Source: Petaurus breviceps papuanus (Eukaryota > Chordata > Mammalia > Diprotodontia > Petauridae). Taken from it: DNA of 64,000 bases. The notes beneath the pieces were generated by a model that was not told the origin of the DNA, ran no database searches, and worked only from the letters and a program-made list of their open reading frames with translations. The stretch lies in the NCBI GenBank assembly GCA_028583685.1, contig JAMXIF010000058.1:15808983-15872982 (forward strand), given 5' to 3'. Made by a program: the position numbers and the translations under genes. This document shows, piece after piece, positions 33,425 through 43,975 of this stretch (positions are counted from its first letter, which is position 1; every line of letters starts with the position of its first letter).

Positions 33425-33590
33425 GGCTAGTCTAGGGACAGAAGACCTGGATTCAAGTGTCTACCACTGGACAGTGATTTGTGTGACCTTGGACAAGTCT
33501 CACAGCTTCTCTCATTCTCAGTTTCCTCTTCTATAAAAAGAGGGGAGGAACCAGAATCCTTTTGTGGTCCTTTCAGCTCTAACAGTCTAA
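33425..33590 (+). repeat. MIR-related SINE nested in L2
   Basis: 'cagaagacctggattcaagt', 'gtgaccttggacaagtctca' and 'ctttcagctctaacagtcta'. Confidence 0.8.
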
Positions 33591-34129
33591 GTTTACAAGA
33601 TTAGGGTTGCAGATCATGATTGGAGAGTAATTCACATAAAAGATGGTTATCCACACAGTAGATGAAAAAAAAAATGATGGAACATACATGGAGAGAGAAG
33701 AGGACCAAGGATGGTAATGCTGAGAGAAACCACAAGAGGGCTGAGGATGCAGCAAGGTCCTGGAGGAGAAATTAGGGGATAGGATTTTATGGTAAATTTG
33801 GATGACTGATTAAGTACCAAAAAGTGACTGACAGCTTGGCCTTGAGATTGTAAAGGTTTGACTAGCTAATTCCAGATGAGTACATCTTTTCAAGAAAATC
33901 CTTTTAGTATTCCTTGAGCTACTTGCATATAGCAACATACCACTTTACTGTGAAATGTTCTTTCTAGTACAAATACAAAGGCAGGATCCCCTTTTGGGGG
34001 AAATTTCCTTATGCTCACATTCTTTTCTCTCGTCCTCAGTCCCATGAGTTGAAATATATCTTGAATTGGCAATATTGCTCAAAGAGCACCATTCTGTATG
34101 GGCTAGGCAGTTCTGTCAAGGTCATACAG

Positions 34130-34280
34130 TGCTTCTATGATAATAACAGTTGGCATTTATATAGCACTTAGAAGGTTTGCAAGGTGCTTTATAAACATTA
34201 TCTATTTTTTTTTCTTCACAATCACCCCAGGAGGTGGGTGCTATTATTATCTTCATTTTACAAATGAAGAAACTGAAGCA
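34130..34280 (-). repeat. MIR SINE, left arm of an inverted pair
   Basis: 'aacagttggcatttatatag', 'gctattattatcttcatttt' and 'aatgaagaaactgaagcaga'. Confidence 0.8.
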
Positions 34281-34460
34281 GATGCTTATTAGATGTGTGA
34301 CCCTAAGCAAGTCACTTAACCTCTCTTGGCCTTGGTTCTCTTACCTGTAAAATAGGGATAACAATAGTACTTACTTCCCAGGATTGTTGTGAAGATAAAA
34401 ATATATTTGTAAAATGCTTTCCCAACTGCAAAGCACTAAATAAATTCTAGTGATGATTAG
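34281..34460 (+). repeat. MIR SINE, right arm of an inverted pair
   Basis: Begins at 'cttattagatgtgtgaccct' directly after the reverse copy; 'caagtcacttaacctctctt', 'gcaaagcactaaataaattc'. Confidence 0.8.
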
Positions 34461-34464
34461 TAGA

Positions 34465-34922
34465 AGCAGATGTTTAATAAAGCAATGCTTGTGGATTGAA
34501 TGAACACACTCATTTTACCCATCTGGTATAAGAACTAGTTGCTTCTTTCTTCAGTTCCAAAGGCCAACCTAGAAAAATGGAAGGTCTTATTCTCCTCCGT
34601 CATGATTTGTCCTCATACAATTACAACTCAACAAACATTTTAAGTCAACAAATTTGTATTCTGTATCTCCTACAGCTGACCACAGCTAAGTGCAGAGGAC
34701 AATAGTCCTATGGTCTCGCTGTAAAACCCTTGTGGCAGACATTAAGAAAGTCCTTGCCTTTCCCAAGTCCCTCTAGAGTAGAATGAGGATTCAATGGTCT
34801 CCAATCCTTGCCTCTCCCATGTACTTTGCATCAGACTGGGCCAATTTCTGACTCTCCCAGGTACTTCTCCAGCTAGGACATATGACAGCAATAATGCCCC
34901 TAGCTAAGGTCATGGGAGACCT
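34465..34922. other. Unique sequence, nothing recognised
   Basis: Short frames on both strands only. Confidence 0.4.
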
Positions 34923-34934
34923 CTCCCTTATTTT

Positions 34935-35089
34935 ATTTTTTTTAAAGCAGTCGGAGTTAAGTAACTTGCTCAAGGTTACACGGCCAGTTATTTCTGGGTG
35001 TGGTGCTGAGTATCTGAGCCCAGATTTGATCCCCAGGTCATCCCAACACTGGAGCCAGTGCTCTTACTCGCTGTGCTACCTGGCCTCCC
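34935..35089 (-). repeat. Monomer of the dimeric-SINE family, 12-bp target duplication
   Basis: 'gagttaagtaacttgctcaa' to 'cgctgtgctacctggcctcc', flanked by perfect CTCCCTTATTTT at 34923-34934 and 35090-35101. Its body has the monomer-A form ('gtgtggtgctgagtatctga'), while its tRNA-side end has the monomer-B form. Confidence 0.85.
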
Positions 35090-35101
35090 CTCCCTTATTT
35101 T

Positions 35102-35409
35102 TCTATCTAAGGGTCTCTAAGAGTACAAAACTAGGCACCAGAAGGACAGATCATTTGCAGGGAGGAAGTTATGACCTGTCATAGGTTTATATTGTACCTA
35201 ATAAACCAAGTAATCCTGAGGGAGGAAGCAGAGCAGCTAAAAAAGTGAATGACCAGGGCTTCTTTGACCACCCTGGTGGGAGTTCCTGAGTGGTTGAATT
35301 GTTCTGCCTCTCCTTGCAATAAATCTATCCTACTGCTAACCATGATTGGTATATGGGGATATATATTGGTATATTTCTTCTGGAGAATCTCTGCACTCAC
35401 TAATGTCCT
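35102..35409. other. Unique sequence
   Basis: Open on both strands for 80-100 codons without any recognisable motif. Confidence 0.4.
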
Positions 35410-36290
35410 CATAGTCATCAAGACAGTAGGAAGTCAAATGAAGCTAGTAGGGGTCCTGTATATCCAGAGAATGAGAGAGTCAGTCACAATGAGAACAAAT
35501 AGCAGATTCATAAAAGTCAGGCCATGGGAAGAGTGAAAGCACAGGAGATTGTGGTTCAAGAGGGGAGTTCCAGACTTCAAAATCTTAGAAGTGAACCAGT
35601 TTGTAGTAATGGCAAAGTTTGAGGTGTGACCCTGGAGTAATGAAGAGGTGATAGGTGCAATAGCCCCAGGCATGGCATTGTCTAAGTCTTGATCCCCAGA
35701 ACAACCACACCCAAGGGGTGGTTTCAGTAGTGTAGAGATGGATATTAAAGAAATCAAGATAATGGAGAAACTGAGGCCAGGGTGTTATTAAGGCCATCAA
35801 TATGGATGTGGAAGTCACTAAAAATGACAGAAAAAGATGGGATGAAAGAGAAGACTGCTAAAACTACTGAGTATGAGAAGGTCATAGATGCAGAACCAGA
35901 AGGACCCTCAGAGGCTATCTAGGCCAATTCCCTCATTCTACAGATGAGAAAGTCTCAGGGAGGGTTGGGACTTGCCTAAAGTCACACATAGTATCATCGG
36001 TGGGAGGTGGTCAATAGATGACTGTGAGCAGGATAGGAAAAGGGTGTTATAAACAGACAGCCTTAACTTTAGAGAAGTGTGCACTGGATAAGAGACAAGG
36101 GGGTCTGGATTTGGCTGAGATGAAATCTCAATAGATATAATAATTTAGAGAATAGGATGGGGGAGCAGTGAGAGCTGCTAAGGAGTATCAGTTCACCCCC
36201 AAAGGTGATTGATGAACAGATATGAATCCCTGCCAGTCACCCTTGTAAAGAGAGAAGAGTGATTATATTTTTTAAAAACATCAACAAACT
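35410..36290 (-). repeat. LINE (L2-type) endonuclease-region remnant
   Basis: In reverse, 35785-35820 reads like the EN motif GDFNIHID (here SDFHIHID-like). The surroundings are A/G-rich as in reverse L2 EN copies. A reverse SINE is nested at 35885-36000 ('ctacagatgagaaagtctca'). It may be the 5' continuation of the L2 ending near 33850. Confidence 0.5.
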
Positions 36291-38129
36291 ACAATGACAT
36301 CAGAGGCCTGCCAGACATCATTATAACTTAATGGTCATTCACTCCTCTGTCACCATGACTAGACAGTAACATTGTTCTAAGTGCTCTGGTAAAAGCTTTG
36401 GTTACTGAAGGAGAATGCCTTCTGCCTTTAGCCACATTTTCTGGGCTGAGTTTGGGGGCTGGGTGCTCTGAGGAGGAATTGGGCTCTGCCTTTAGGACCA
36501 CTTTTAACACCTGGCTATGCCAGTGTTGTCTGTCCTTCAAAGAACAGAAAGGGATAGAAAATTGACTAAAGGCCTGGATGGCTGTTGACAGAGCATGCTC
36601 TTCCTTACTGTTGAAGAAAGCTCTTGCAGTCTGCCCACCAGGCTTGACATAAAATGAAAATGAGGTGTCATCTTGATCTGTTATGATATGTTCAATGGTT
36701 TTCTGGTCATGCCTTTGGGACCTGAGTGCACATTAGCCTAGGGAAATGCCAGGCAGAAGGAAAATTTTGCAGGCCACCATCTTTTTTCCCCCTTCCTAAT
36801 CTGGTCCTGGCTAGAATGTAGCCTCAGGCCATAAAATAGAGACAGTGTTTTTCCCCTAGACTCTCAGACTGCACAGACATCAAAAACAGCTGCCCTCCAT
36901 CACCCTACCCTCCAACTTTATTTTATACATTCCACAAAGGAAGCGAGAGAGCCAGTGTGCCTTCCTACCAGGGGTGCTGGGGGCACGGAGAAAAATGATG
37001 CAATGGTAATACTCTAGTCTGGCAAGCAGGAAGACAGGACAGAAAAGCATACTGCTGCTGTTGGTCACCCCTGGTTGGGGGCACCTCCTGCCCACATTCT
37101 GACAGGGCATTGCAGGGAATGGATGGAATTCAGCCGAGTACTAGAAGCAAAGAAACTAACAGAGCTGAGAGGGGCCCCAGGTGACCCTGGGAACTGACCC
37201 CCTTACTTTCTCATTTGCATATTAAAGCTATTATGTAAATGCATTCATTTACTTGGAAGGCAGGGTTATATTCAAAGCAGGCTATCCTTTCCACAAGGTG
37301 ACGGTGACCAGCACCAGGCATTGCTCCTCCAAAGGAGAAGGTATCGAGGGGGCGCAGTGGAGGTGAGGCAAGTCAAGTATTTCTGCATGGGAAAATCTTT
37401 GAAGTCTAGGGAGGTCTTGCCTAATCAAATTTGCTTCAAAAGATCATAAAGGTTTGAAACACTTCATTAAGTTGAAACATGGCTGTTTTCTACTTCAACT
37501 CAACTTGGTTTGAGGGAGTTTCAGAGATCAGACTTTTTCTTAAAGACACAATTTCAATTTGTTTCATGCTCCCTCAACTCAGAAGTACAAGTACATTGGG
37601 GACCATTATGAAAGGGCTTAAGATCCAACAGTGGGAAAGTTTGGTGATAGTTCCCCTATTCTTTTCCCACCAGTCAATTAAAATATGGATTAGAGGACCT
37701 CTATGTTCCCTTCTGATTCTTTCAATCTATAGTTTAAGTACTTTGCCCAGGACAAAGAGGATGGAGGCACTAGGTTGTGACAAAACAAAGCAAAACCATA
37801 ACGTTTCATTATTTTAATTGGAATATTGGCTAGGAGGTTGGGGGATGGGTTGGTGGCCTTTCCATTTTCTCACAATCTTAGGACTCAATGAACTGGGGCT
37901 TCATATGTGGGTGGAATTGAGTCAAGGATACTGCATAGAGTGACATGGGAGAGGGATTTTAGCACAGGATTCCAGTGAGAATCTTGCTAAGTGATGGAAA
38001 TAAGTTAGGATCTCTGTCCAGAAAGAAGGGCCCTGCTTCTCTCTTTAATATAGAGTTAAAATCCAATGGAATTCTCCCTCATTTTCATAGGGAGTGCTAG
38101 AAAGTGCAACCCGACTCTCTTCAGTAATG
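36291..38129. other. Unique intergenic sequence with a candidate regulatory core
   Basis: Repeat-free. At 37205-37330 are an octamer ATTTGCAT (37213-37220) and ATGTAAATGCAT (37233-37244), then GC-rich complex sequence. No gene: open frames here have no family resemblance. Confidence 0.45.
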
Positions 38130-38145
38130 CTAGCCAGATAATTCT

Positions 38146-38307
38146 TTTTTTGGTCTTTTTGGAGGGGAGAAGGCAGGGCAATTGGGGTTGTGACTTGCCC
38201 AAGAACACACAGCTAGCAAGTGTTAAATGTCTGAGGCAGAATTTGAACTCAGGTCCTCCTGATTCCAGGGCTGGTGCTCTATTCATTGTGTCACTTAGAT
38301 GCTCCTT
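38146..38307 (-). repeat. Marsupial SINE with 11-bp target duplication
   Basis: Starts with a T-run, then 'cagggcaattggggttgtga', 'gaactcaggtcctcctgatt' and 'attgtgtcacttagatgctc'. CAGATAATTCT lies at 38135-38145 and 38308-38318. Confidence 0.9.
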
Positions 38308-38319
38308 CAGATAATTCTA

Positions 38320-39220
38320 ACCCCTGAACTTCTTTAGCTGCAAGGAAGTGATTTCTCTTGTTTTAAAGGTATTCCCTTTCATAAGTGAACTTAAAGCTTA
38401 TTTCATCTCTTTCCCTAGGTCAAAAATAGATTGGGAAGGGTGGTAAGAAAAAGAAGTAGAGGAATAAAAGTAAAGGCAGGATCCTTAAAATTTGGTTTTA
38501 CTTTTGGCAATTTCAGTAAATGACATAAACTGTAAAGGAAAAAAAGCTAACAGGGCAGCTTATATACCTTTATGTGTGTTTTGATGATCTTACAGTTTGT
38601 AGATTTTAAGAGTCAGATCTTAAAGGTTTGTGGATTGTCAGTCTTTATTTTCCCTCTTGCCTCCCTACCTCCTCCTCAAGGGAAAGGAGATGGCAAAATT
38701 CAAATCCATCCCATTTTGTACACCTATACAGGATATTTGATGAAAAGGGAAAGAAATTAAGTTCTAACAGTTTTTGAAGTGATTTGTGGCAATGCAGATT
38801 CTTTTTGCTTTGCGTTGGCAAGGCATATTTATTTGTAACAACAGTTTTCTTTTTTCTTTCTTTCTCTAATGGGAGGAAGTGGGTGGACAAAATAGATTTG
38901 TTATTTAGGGGAAATTATAAAAAACAACTTATTACCCATGGGGCAAAGAAAAACGTGTGTGTGCATTTGGGTTCTCAAAGATCATGTGAGCAAAGCACAG
39001 GCTTTGAGAAGTTCTTACAAAACAAGGATGTACCTGGGTACTATCCCTGGGATAGTGTGACCTTAGTTTCAGTTTAGTTTAGAGAAGAGGCCAACAGAAG
39101 GTTGGCCACCAGGGGATGACTTTACCCCATACCTCACAAAGACTACTATATGTATGAGCGAGGGGAGATGGACTGTGCAATTCTGGGGTTGGAGAGAGTA
39201 TTCTAAAATCACAGGTCGTC
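38320..39220. other. Unique intergenic sequence
   Basis: No recognised repeats or exons. Confidence 0.4.
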
Positions 39221-39362
39221 AACTAGAGTTAATCATTCAATTGATAAACATTAATTAAGTACCTACTATGTGTTGGGCACTTTGTAAATACTGGGATTAC
39301 AAAAAGAGACAGTCTCTGTTCTCAAGGAGCTTATAATCTAACAGAGACAACATGCAAATAAA

Positions 39363-39390
<28 letters not shown>
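39363..39390. repeat. (TG)n microsatellite
   Basis: Fourteen TG units. Confidence 0.95.
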
Positions 39391-39394
<4 letters not shown>

Positions 39395-40265
39395 GATGGG
39401 ATTTTAATTGGGACTTAAAGGAAGCCAGGGAAGTCAGTAGGTAGACTTGAGGAAGGAGAGCATTTCAGACATGGGGGACAGCCAGCGAAAAGGACCAGTG
39501 TCAGGAGATGGAATGTCATGTTTGAGGAACACATTAGAGGCTAGTATCACTTGACCAAACTACATGGCAGGGAGTAAAGCATAAGAAGACTGGCAAGGTA
39601 AAAAGGGAATAGGCTATGAAGGGCTTTGAATGCCAAACAGAATATTCTGTATTTGATGCTAGAAGTGATAGGGCTATTCACTGGTGTTTATGGAATCGGG
39701 GAATGACATAGTCAGACCTGCACTTTAGGAAATAATCACTTTGGTGGTTGAATGGAGGATGGATTGGAGTGGGGAAAGACTTGAGGCAGGCAGATCCACC
39801 AGCAGGCTATTGCAGTAATCAAGGTATGAGGTGATGAGGGCCTGTGCCAGAGTGGTGGCAGTATCAAAGCAGAGAAGGGGACATATTGGAGAGATGTTGA
39901 AGAGGTGGAACTGACAGGCCTCTCCAGTAGCTTAGATATGGCAGGTGAGAGACAGTGAGGAATCCTGGATTACTCCTTGCTTGCGAACCTGAGGGACAGG
40001 GAGGATGGTGTTACCCTTAACTGTAAAAGGCAAGAGAAGGGGAGGGCTTGGGGGAAAGAGAATGAGTTTTGTTTTGGATATGTTTAGTTTACGATGTCTA
40101 CTGGAGGCAGTTGGAGATACAATATTGGAGGTCAGCAAAGATGTTGGAGGAGGATAGGTAGATCTGAGAATAATCTGCATAGAATTAATTAATTAAATCC
40201 ATTTTTGTGTAGCTGAAGTGGGGTGAAGTAGTGTATGGGAAGTGATATTGAGAAACTGCATGTTT

Positions 40266-40269
<4 letters not shown>

Positions 40270-40296
<27 letters not shown>
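40270..40296. repeat. (CA)n microsatellite
   Basis: About thirteen CA units. Confidence 0.95.
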
Positions 40297-41427
40297 GTTG
40301 AAGTCTCCTGGTATAAAGGCATAGAGTTGGGGAGAAGGGTAAAACTGGGCCATTTACTGAACTCCCTGAGGAAGGGAAGTGACTAGGTCTGTGGACAATA
40401 GCTAACAGGATTCTGACTGGGTAGCAGATATGAATAACATGAACCTCAAAGGAAGAGAGGTTACTGAGTGATGAAGGTAGGTAGAGAACTTTAAAGTGGC
40501 AAAGGGGAACAAGGAGTATTCCAACTCTCCCACTTTGATCAGTGAGCCAAGGAGAATAAATGACGGTAAAGACAGTACTGGAAAATGTGGCCAGGGAGGC
40601 TGTCATCTGTAGGAAGAAAGGTTTCAGTAAGAGCTAGCAGATAGAAAGAGTAAGAGAGGAAAATATTAAGAATGAAAGGAAGTTTGTTGCCTGTGGAAGA
40701 CATTCCAAAGGGCACAGTGAAAGGGTTAGATTGTATTTGGTTGAAACTTTGGGGTGGGAGGGTCAAGGGGGATGGAAATAAAGAACCGGGTGGTAGGTAG
40801 GGGAATAGGTTTTGGAAGATGATCTAAAGGAGTTCAGAATCACTGGGATGTGGAGACACCAGGTGTGATAATGTTCATCACTGAGTGGAGGGTACCACTC
40901 TTCCCAATGGATGGTGCCGATTGGGCTGATGCCAAGTGCAATATGAGATGGTAGGCACAGGGTCAAGTAGTTAAATACTCAGATGAGAGGCCTTGCTTCA
41001 CTACTTCCCTCTGAAGGGTGGAGAAAAGGGTGCAGTGGGACATGGGACGTTGAACTAGAATAGTAGGAAAAAGTCCTCTTCCCCCTCAAACTTTCCTCTT
41101 CCTCTTCCCTCAAAGGACAAGTGCAGTAGGAGATGGACACAGAAACATAAAAGCGCAGAAAACTAATACACACATATACATGCATACATATTTGTTTTTA
41201 TATTTTCTTCTAGTGGTTTAGAACATATGACTGAAGAACACAAATCAGGCTAGCACTCTAATGCCACATCTTTACAGGATTCTCTAGGACAATGCTGAGA
41301 AATGTCTCTGTGTGTATAATTACAAGTATGCACATATTTATCCATAGAGGGAAAAATGTGTTTTAAGATTATCAATTTCTTTTAAATTATGAAGATTTAG
41401 GAATTTAGTGTTACTAATAAGAACATT

Positions 41428-41620
41428 GGGGCGCCATGGCATAGTGGATAGAGCACTGGCCCTAGGGTCAGAGGACCTGGGCTCAAATTTTGCCTCTGTG
41501 TGACCTCGGGCAAATAATTTAATATTTCTGGGCCTTTCATCATCTGTAAAATGGGAGAGGGTGGAGGCAAGAGAAGAGTGGATTATGTGGTCTGTCATGT
41601 ATTTTTCAGTTCTAAATCTA
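41428..41620 (+). repeat. Marsupial SINE
   Basis: 'ggcgccatggcatagtggat', 'gagcactggccctagggtca', 'tgtgtgacctcgggcaaata' and 'cagttctaaatctatgaatc'. Confidence 0.85.
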
Positions 41621-41624
41621 TGAA

Positions 41625-42105
41625 TCAAGTTTTTTTTTTTTTTAAAAGACTAATTAATGGATTGGTTGGATTAGGTGGGAGAGGCAGAAGAGTAAGAGAC
41701 AGAAAAATGACAAAAGAAAGAGGAAGAGACATTCATAGCAAGGGAGAAATAGGCAGACAAATAAATGTTAGAATAAAATGAAAAGGGCCTTTAAAAAAAC
41801 ATGGGGGTCAAGAGAAAGATTAAGGGATAGGACAATGGCTGAGTATATGGGAAGAGAGCTGAAAAATGGTAGTATTATTGCTATTTTTATTGTTTTCTTG
41901 TTGAGAATAACCCTTACACTAGAAATGATGGAACCTCATGGTCAACCATGGAACTCAAACATAAAATTAGCAAGAAGATAAGAAAGCACTTAGCTGCTCT
42001 CAATGGCCTGGAAAACTATATACCATGGTATGTAAAGAATTTGTTTATTCAATTGCTAGTGACCTTTGAAGAACTGAGGAATGCCTTCCAGTATAGGTGA
42101 CATCT
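41625..42105. other. A/G-rich unique sequence
   Basis: Nothing recognised; begins with a T15 run. Confidence 0.4.
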
Positions 42106-42109
42106 AGAT

Positions 42110-42335
42110 GAGATGAGTTCCAAACAGTGAGTAGGTCAGTATGGCTCAATCATTGAGTTCAAGGAGGGAAGCAAGGTGTATGAAGACTAGAAAGACAGGA
42201 AGGTGCTAGCTCGTGAAGAACTATTTACATGTCAAGCAGAGCTTATATTTGATCCTAAAAATATTGGGAAATATTAGAATTTATTAGGGAAGGGAAGGGA
42301 GGTAATATGATCAGACCTGTGCTTTGGGAAAATCA
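42110..42335 (-). repeat. L2 LINE fragment
   Basis: 'gcttatatttgatcctaaaa' and 'gatcagacctgtgctttggg' are reverse L2. Confidence 0.7.
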
Positions 42336-43270
42336 CTTCAACATTTTTATCAATGGTGTGACCAAACACATAGAGACCACCTTATCAAGTGTGTGGCTCA
42401 GAAAGCTGAACTCGCTAGCTAAGGCACTGGATGATAAAATCAAAATCCAGAAAGAACTGGGCAGGCAGAAAAAGAATGGACTAAAGCTAACAAGATGGAA
42501 TTTAATAGGGAATGTAAAGTCATGTACATGGTGAGCTCTAACTAGAAAGCAGTTCATTTAAAAAAAGAATTGGGTTGTTTTTTCTATAAGCTACAAGCTC
42601 CAATCTTTGTTTTAAAGCTCAGCTCAGAAACCTTTCCTGATTCCTATGATCAGTAATTATGAACCCTCTTTGGACTTAACATTGTACCTCTCTTATGTAC
42701 ATATGATGCATAACTTTGCATTATAATTACATGTAACATATCCACTACCAGACCAAAGGCCCCATGAATACCACCTAACTCCTAGCACAGTGCTTTGCAT
42801 ATAACAAATACTTAATTGTTAATTTCAGTCTGCATCATGATACAGTTAATTAAGTTACACTAATGAAAACAAAGCATCAGAGAAGAGGTATGACAGTCCT
42901 GCTGAACTCTGCTCTGGTCAGACTCTATCTACTATATCTGAAGTATTGTATCCACTGCTGGAAGCCACATTTACAAGGATGATGGGACAGGAAGCACACC
43001 ATTTGAAGACTGGTTGAAGGAACTATTTGAAGAACTGGTATGTCTAACCCAGAGAAGAGAAAATTGGGAGATATGGATAGCTATCCTAAGATAGCTGAAA
43101 AACTATTTTGTGGAAGTGAGATTAGATATCTATTTCCCACATTCAGAGCACAGACTTTTGGGTGAGGAAACAAATTTTTGGTTCAGTATACAAATAAAAA
43201 AAACCTCCCTAATACTCAGAGCAATTTTAAAACAGAGTGGGCTTCCTAGAATTCTTTAAGCAGAGACTGT
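42336..43270 (+). repeat. CR1/L3 LINE split by an L2 3' end
   Basis: 'catttttatcaatggtgtga', 'caagatggaatttaataggg' and 'gaaagcagttcatttaaaaa' are CR1. After the L2 (42590-42830) CR1 continues 'gctctggtcagactctatct', 'ggttgaaggaactatttgaa', 'tttttggttcagtatacaaa'. Confidence 0.75.
42590..42830 (+). repeat. L2 LINE 3' end nested in CR1
   Basis: 'ttaaagctcagctcagaaac', 'agaccaaaggccccatgaat', 'cacagtgctttgcatataac'. Confidence 0.7.
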
Positions 43271-43274
43271 ATGG

Positions 43275-43799
43275 TTCTGGATAGTATTTATATGTCAGTA
43301 GGGTTTCCTTCTAAAGGGACATTTCTAAGATATGCCAGGAAGTAGGCCTAGCATAGAAACTCATTAGCTATCATATTCTTTTGTTTATCTGGAATGTGAG
43401 CATCCACTAAATTATCATTACCCTTTGAAAGTGAAATTATCTATTCATACCTCTAGTCCATAAACTTTCCATAGTTTAACAATTAGTTTCTGCTCAAATG
43501 GGAAATTATTCTCCAATTTGCATATGAAAACAGCCTAAAGGCTTGGATGATACCAAGTTGAAGGCCAGAGACTCCAGTTCTTTGGCACTAGAGAACTTCA
43601 GGGCATTTAACAGATTCCCCAGGTCTAGTAAATAAATTTAAGAACCTGAAACTCTGGTCAAAGAAGTTTAAAGATTAGTTAACTAACCTGCCTTCTACCA
43701 AATCTAGGAAACAGGTTGAAAGGGTTTGGATGAAGACTAAATTCTAGTGGTTCATATACCTTATTACCAATGGTTTGTCCAGTCTAGTCAAATTTCTTT
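43275..43799. other. AT-rich unique sequence
   Basis: No recognised repeats or exons. Confidence 0.4.
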
Positions 43800-43802
43800 T
43801 CT

Positions 43803-43972
43803 GGGGTGGCTAGGTGGTGCAGTGAATAGGGTACTGGCCCTGAAGTCAGGAGGACCTGAATTCAAATCTGGCCTCAGACACTTAATTAAAAAAAAAAAAA
43901 AAACTAGCCATGTTGCCTTGGGCAAGTCACTTAACCCCAATTGCCTTCCAAAAATGGGGAAAAAAAAGTTTC
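43803..43972 (+). repeat. Marsupial SINE with an internal A-run
   Basis: 'ggggtggctaggtggtgcag', 'gaagtcaggaggacctgaat', then A16 at 43888-43903 inside the element, then 'ctagccatgttgccttgggc' and the A-rich tail. Confidence 0.9.
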
Positions 43973-43975
43973 TCT

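Larger units (their letters stand above)
31835..33850 (-). repeat. Long L2 LINE with four nested elements
   Basis: L2 3' UTR to ORF2 in reverse: 'agaggtttcagttgaacaaa', 'gcagagggaatggcctaagc', 'aagatcattctgacaattgt', 'gggaccaaggatgg'-like parts up to 33850. Nested in it are a reverse SINE (31930-32128), a hAT-like element (32597-32782), a forward SINE (32790-32980) and a forward SINE (33425-33590). Confidence 0.7.
39225..41160 (-). repeat. Long L2 LINE (EN to 3' UTR)
   Basis: It covers the L2 3' UTR ('tatgtgttgggcactttgta', 'ttctcaaggagcttataatc'), the RT C-terminus (minus frame 39932-40180: KLNISKTKLILFPPSP, TILPVPQVRKQGVIQDSSLS) and the endonuclease region (40539-40766: LALTETFLPTDDSLPGHIF). 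A gap between 40180 and ~40290 removes most of the RT. Microsatellites at 39363-39390 and 40270-40296 lie inside. It is dead. Confidence 0.85.

Noticed and set aside
40193-40606. 137-codon minus frame
   Set aside because: It lies in the endonuclease part of a reverse L2 and includes the translated CA microsatellite (CVCVCVCV).
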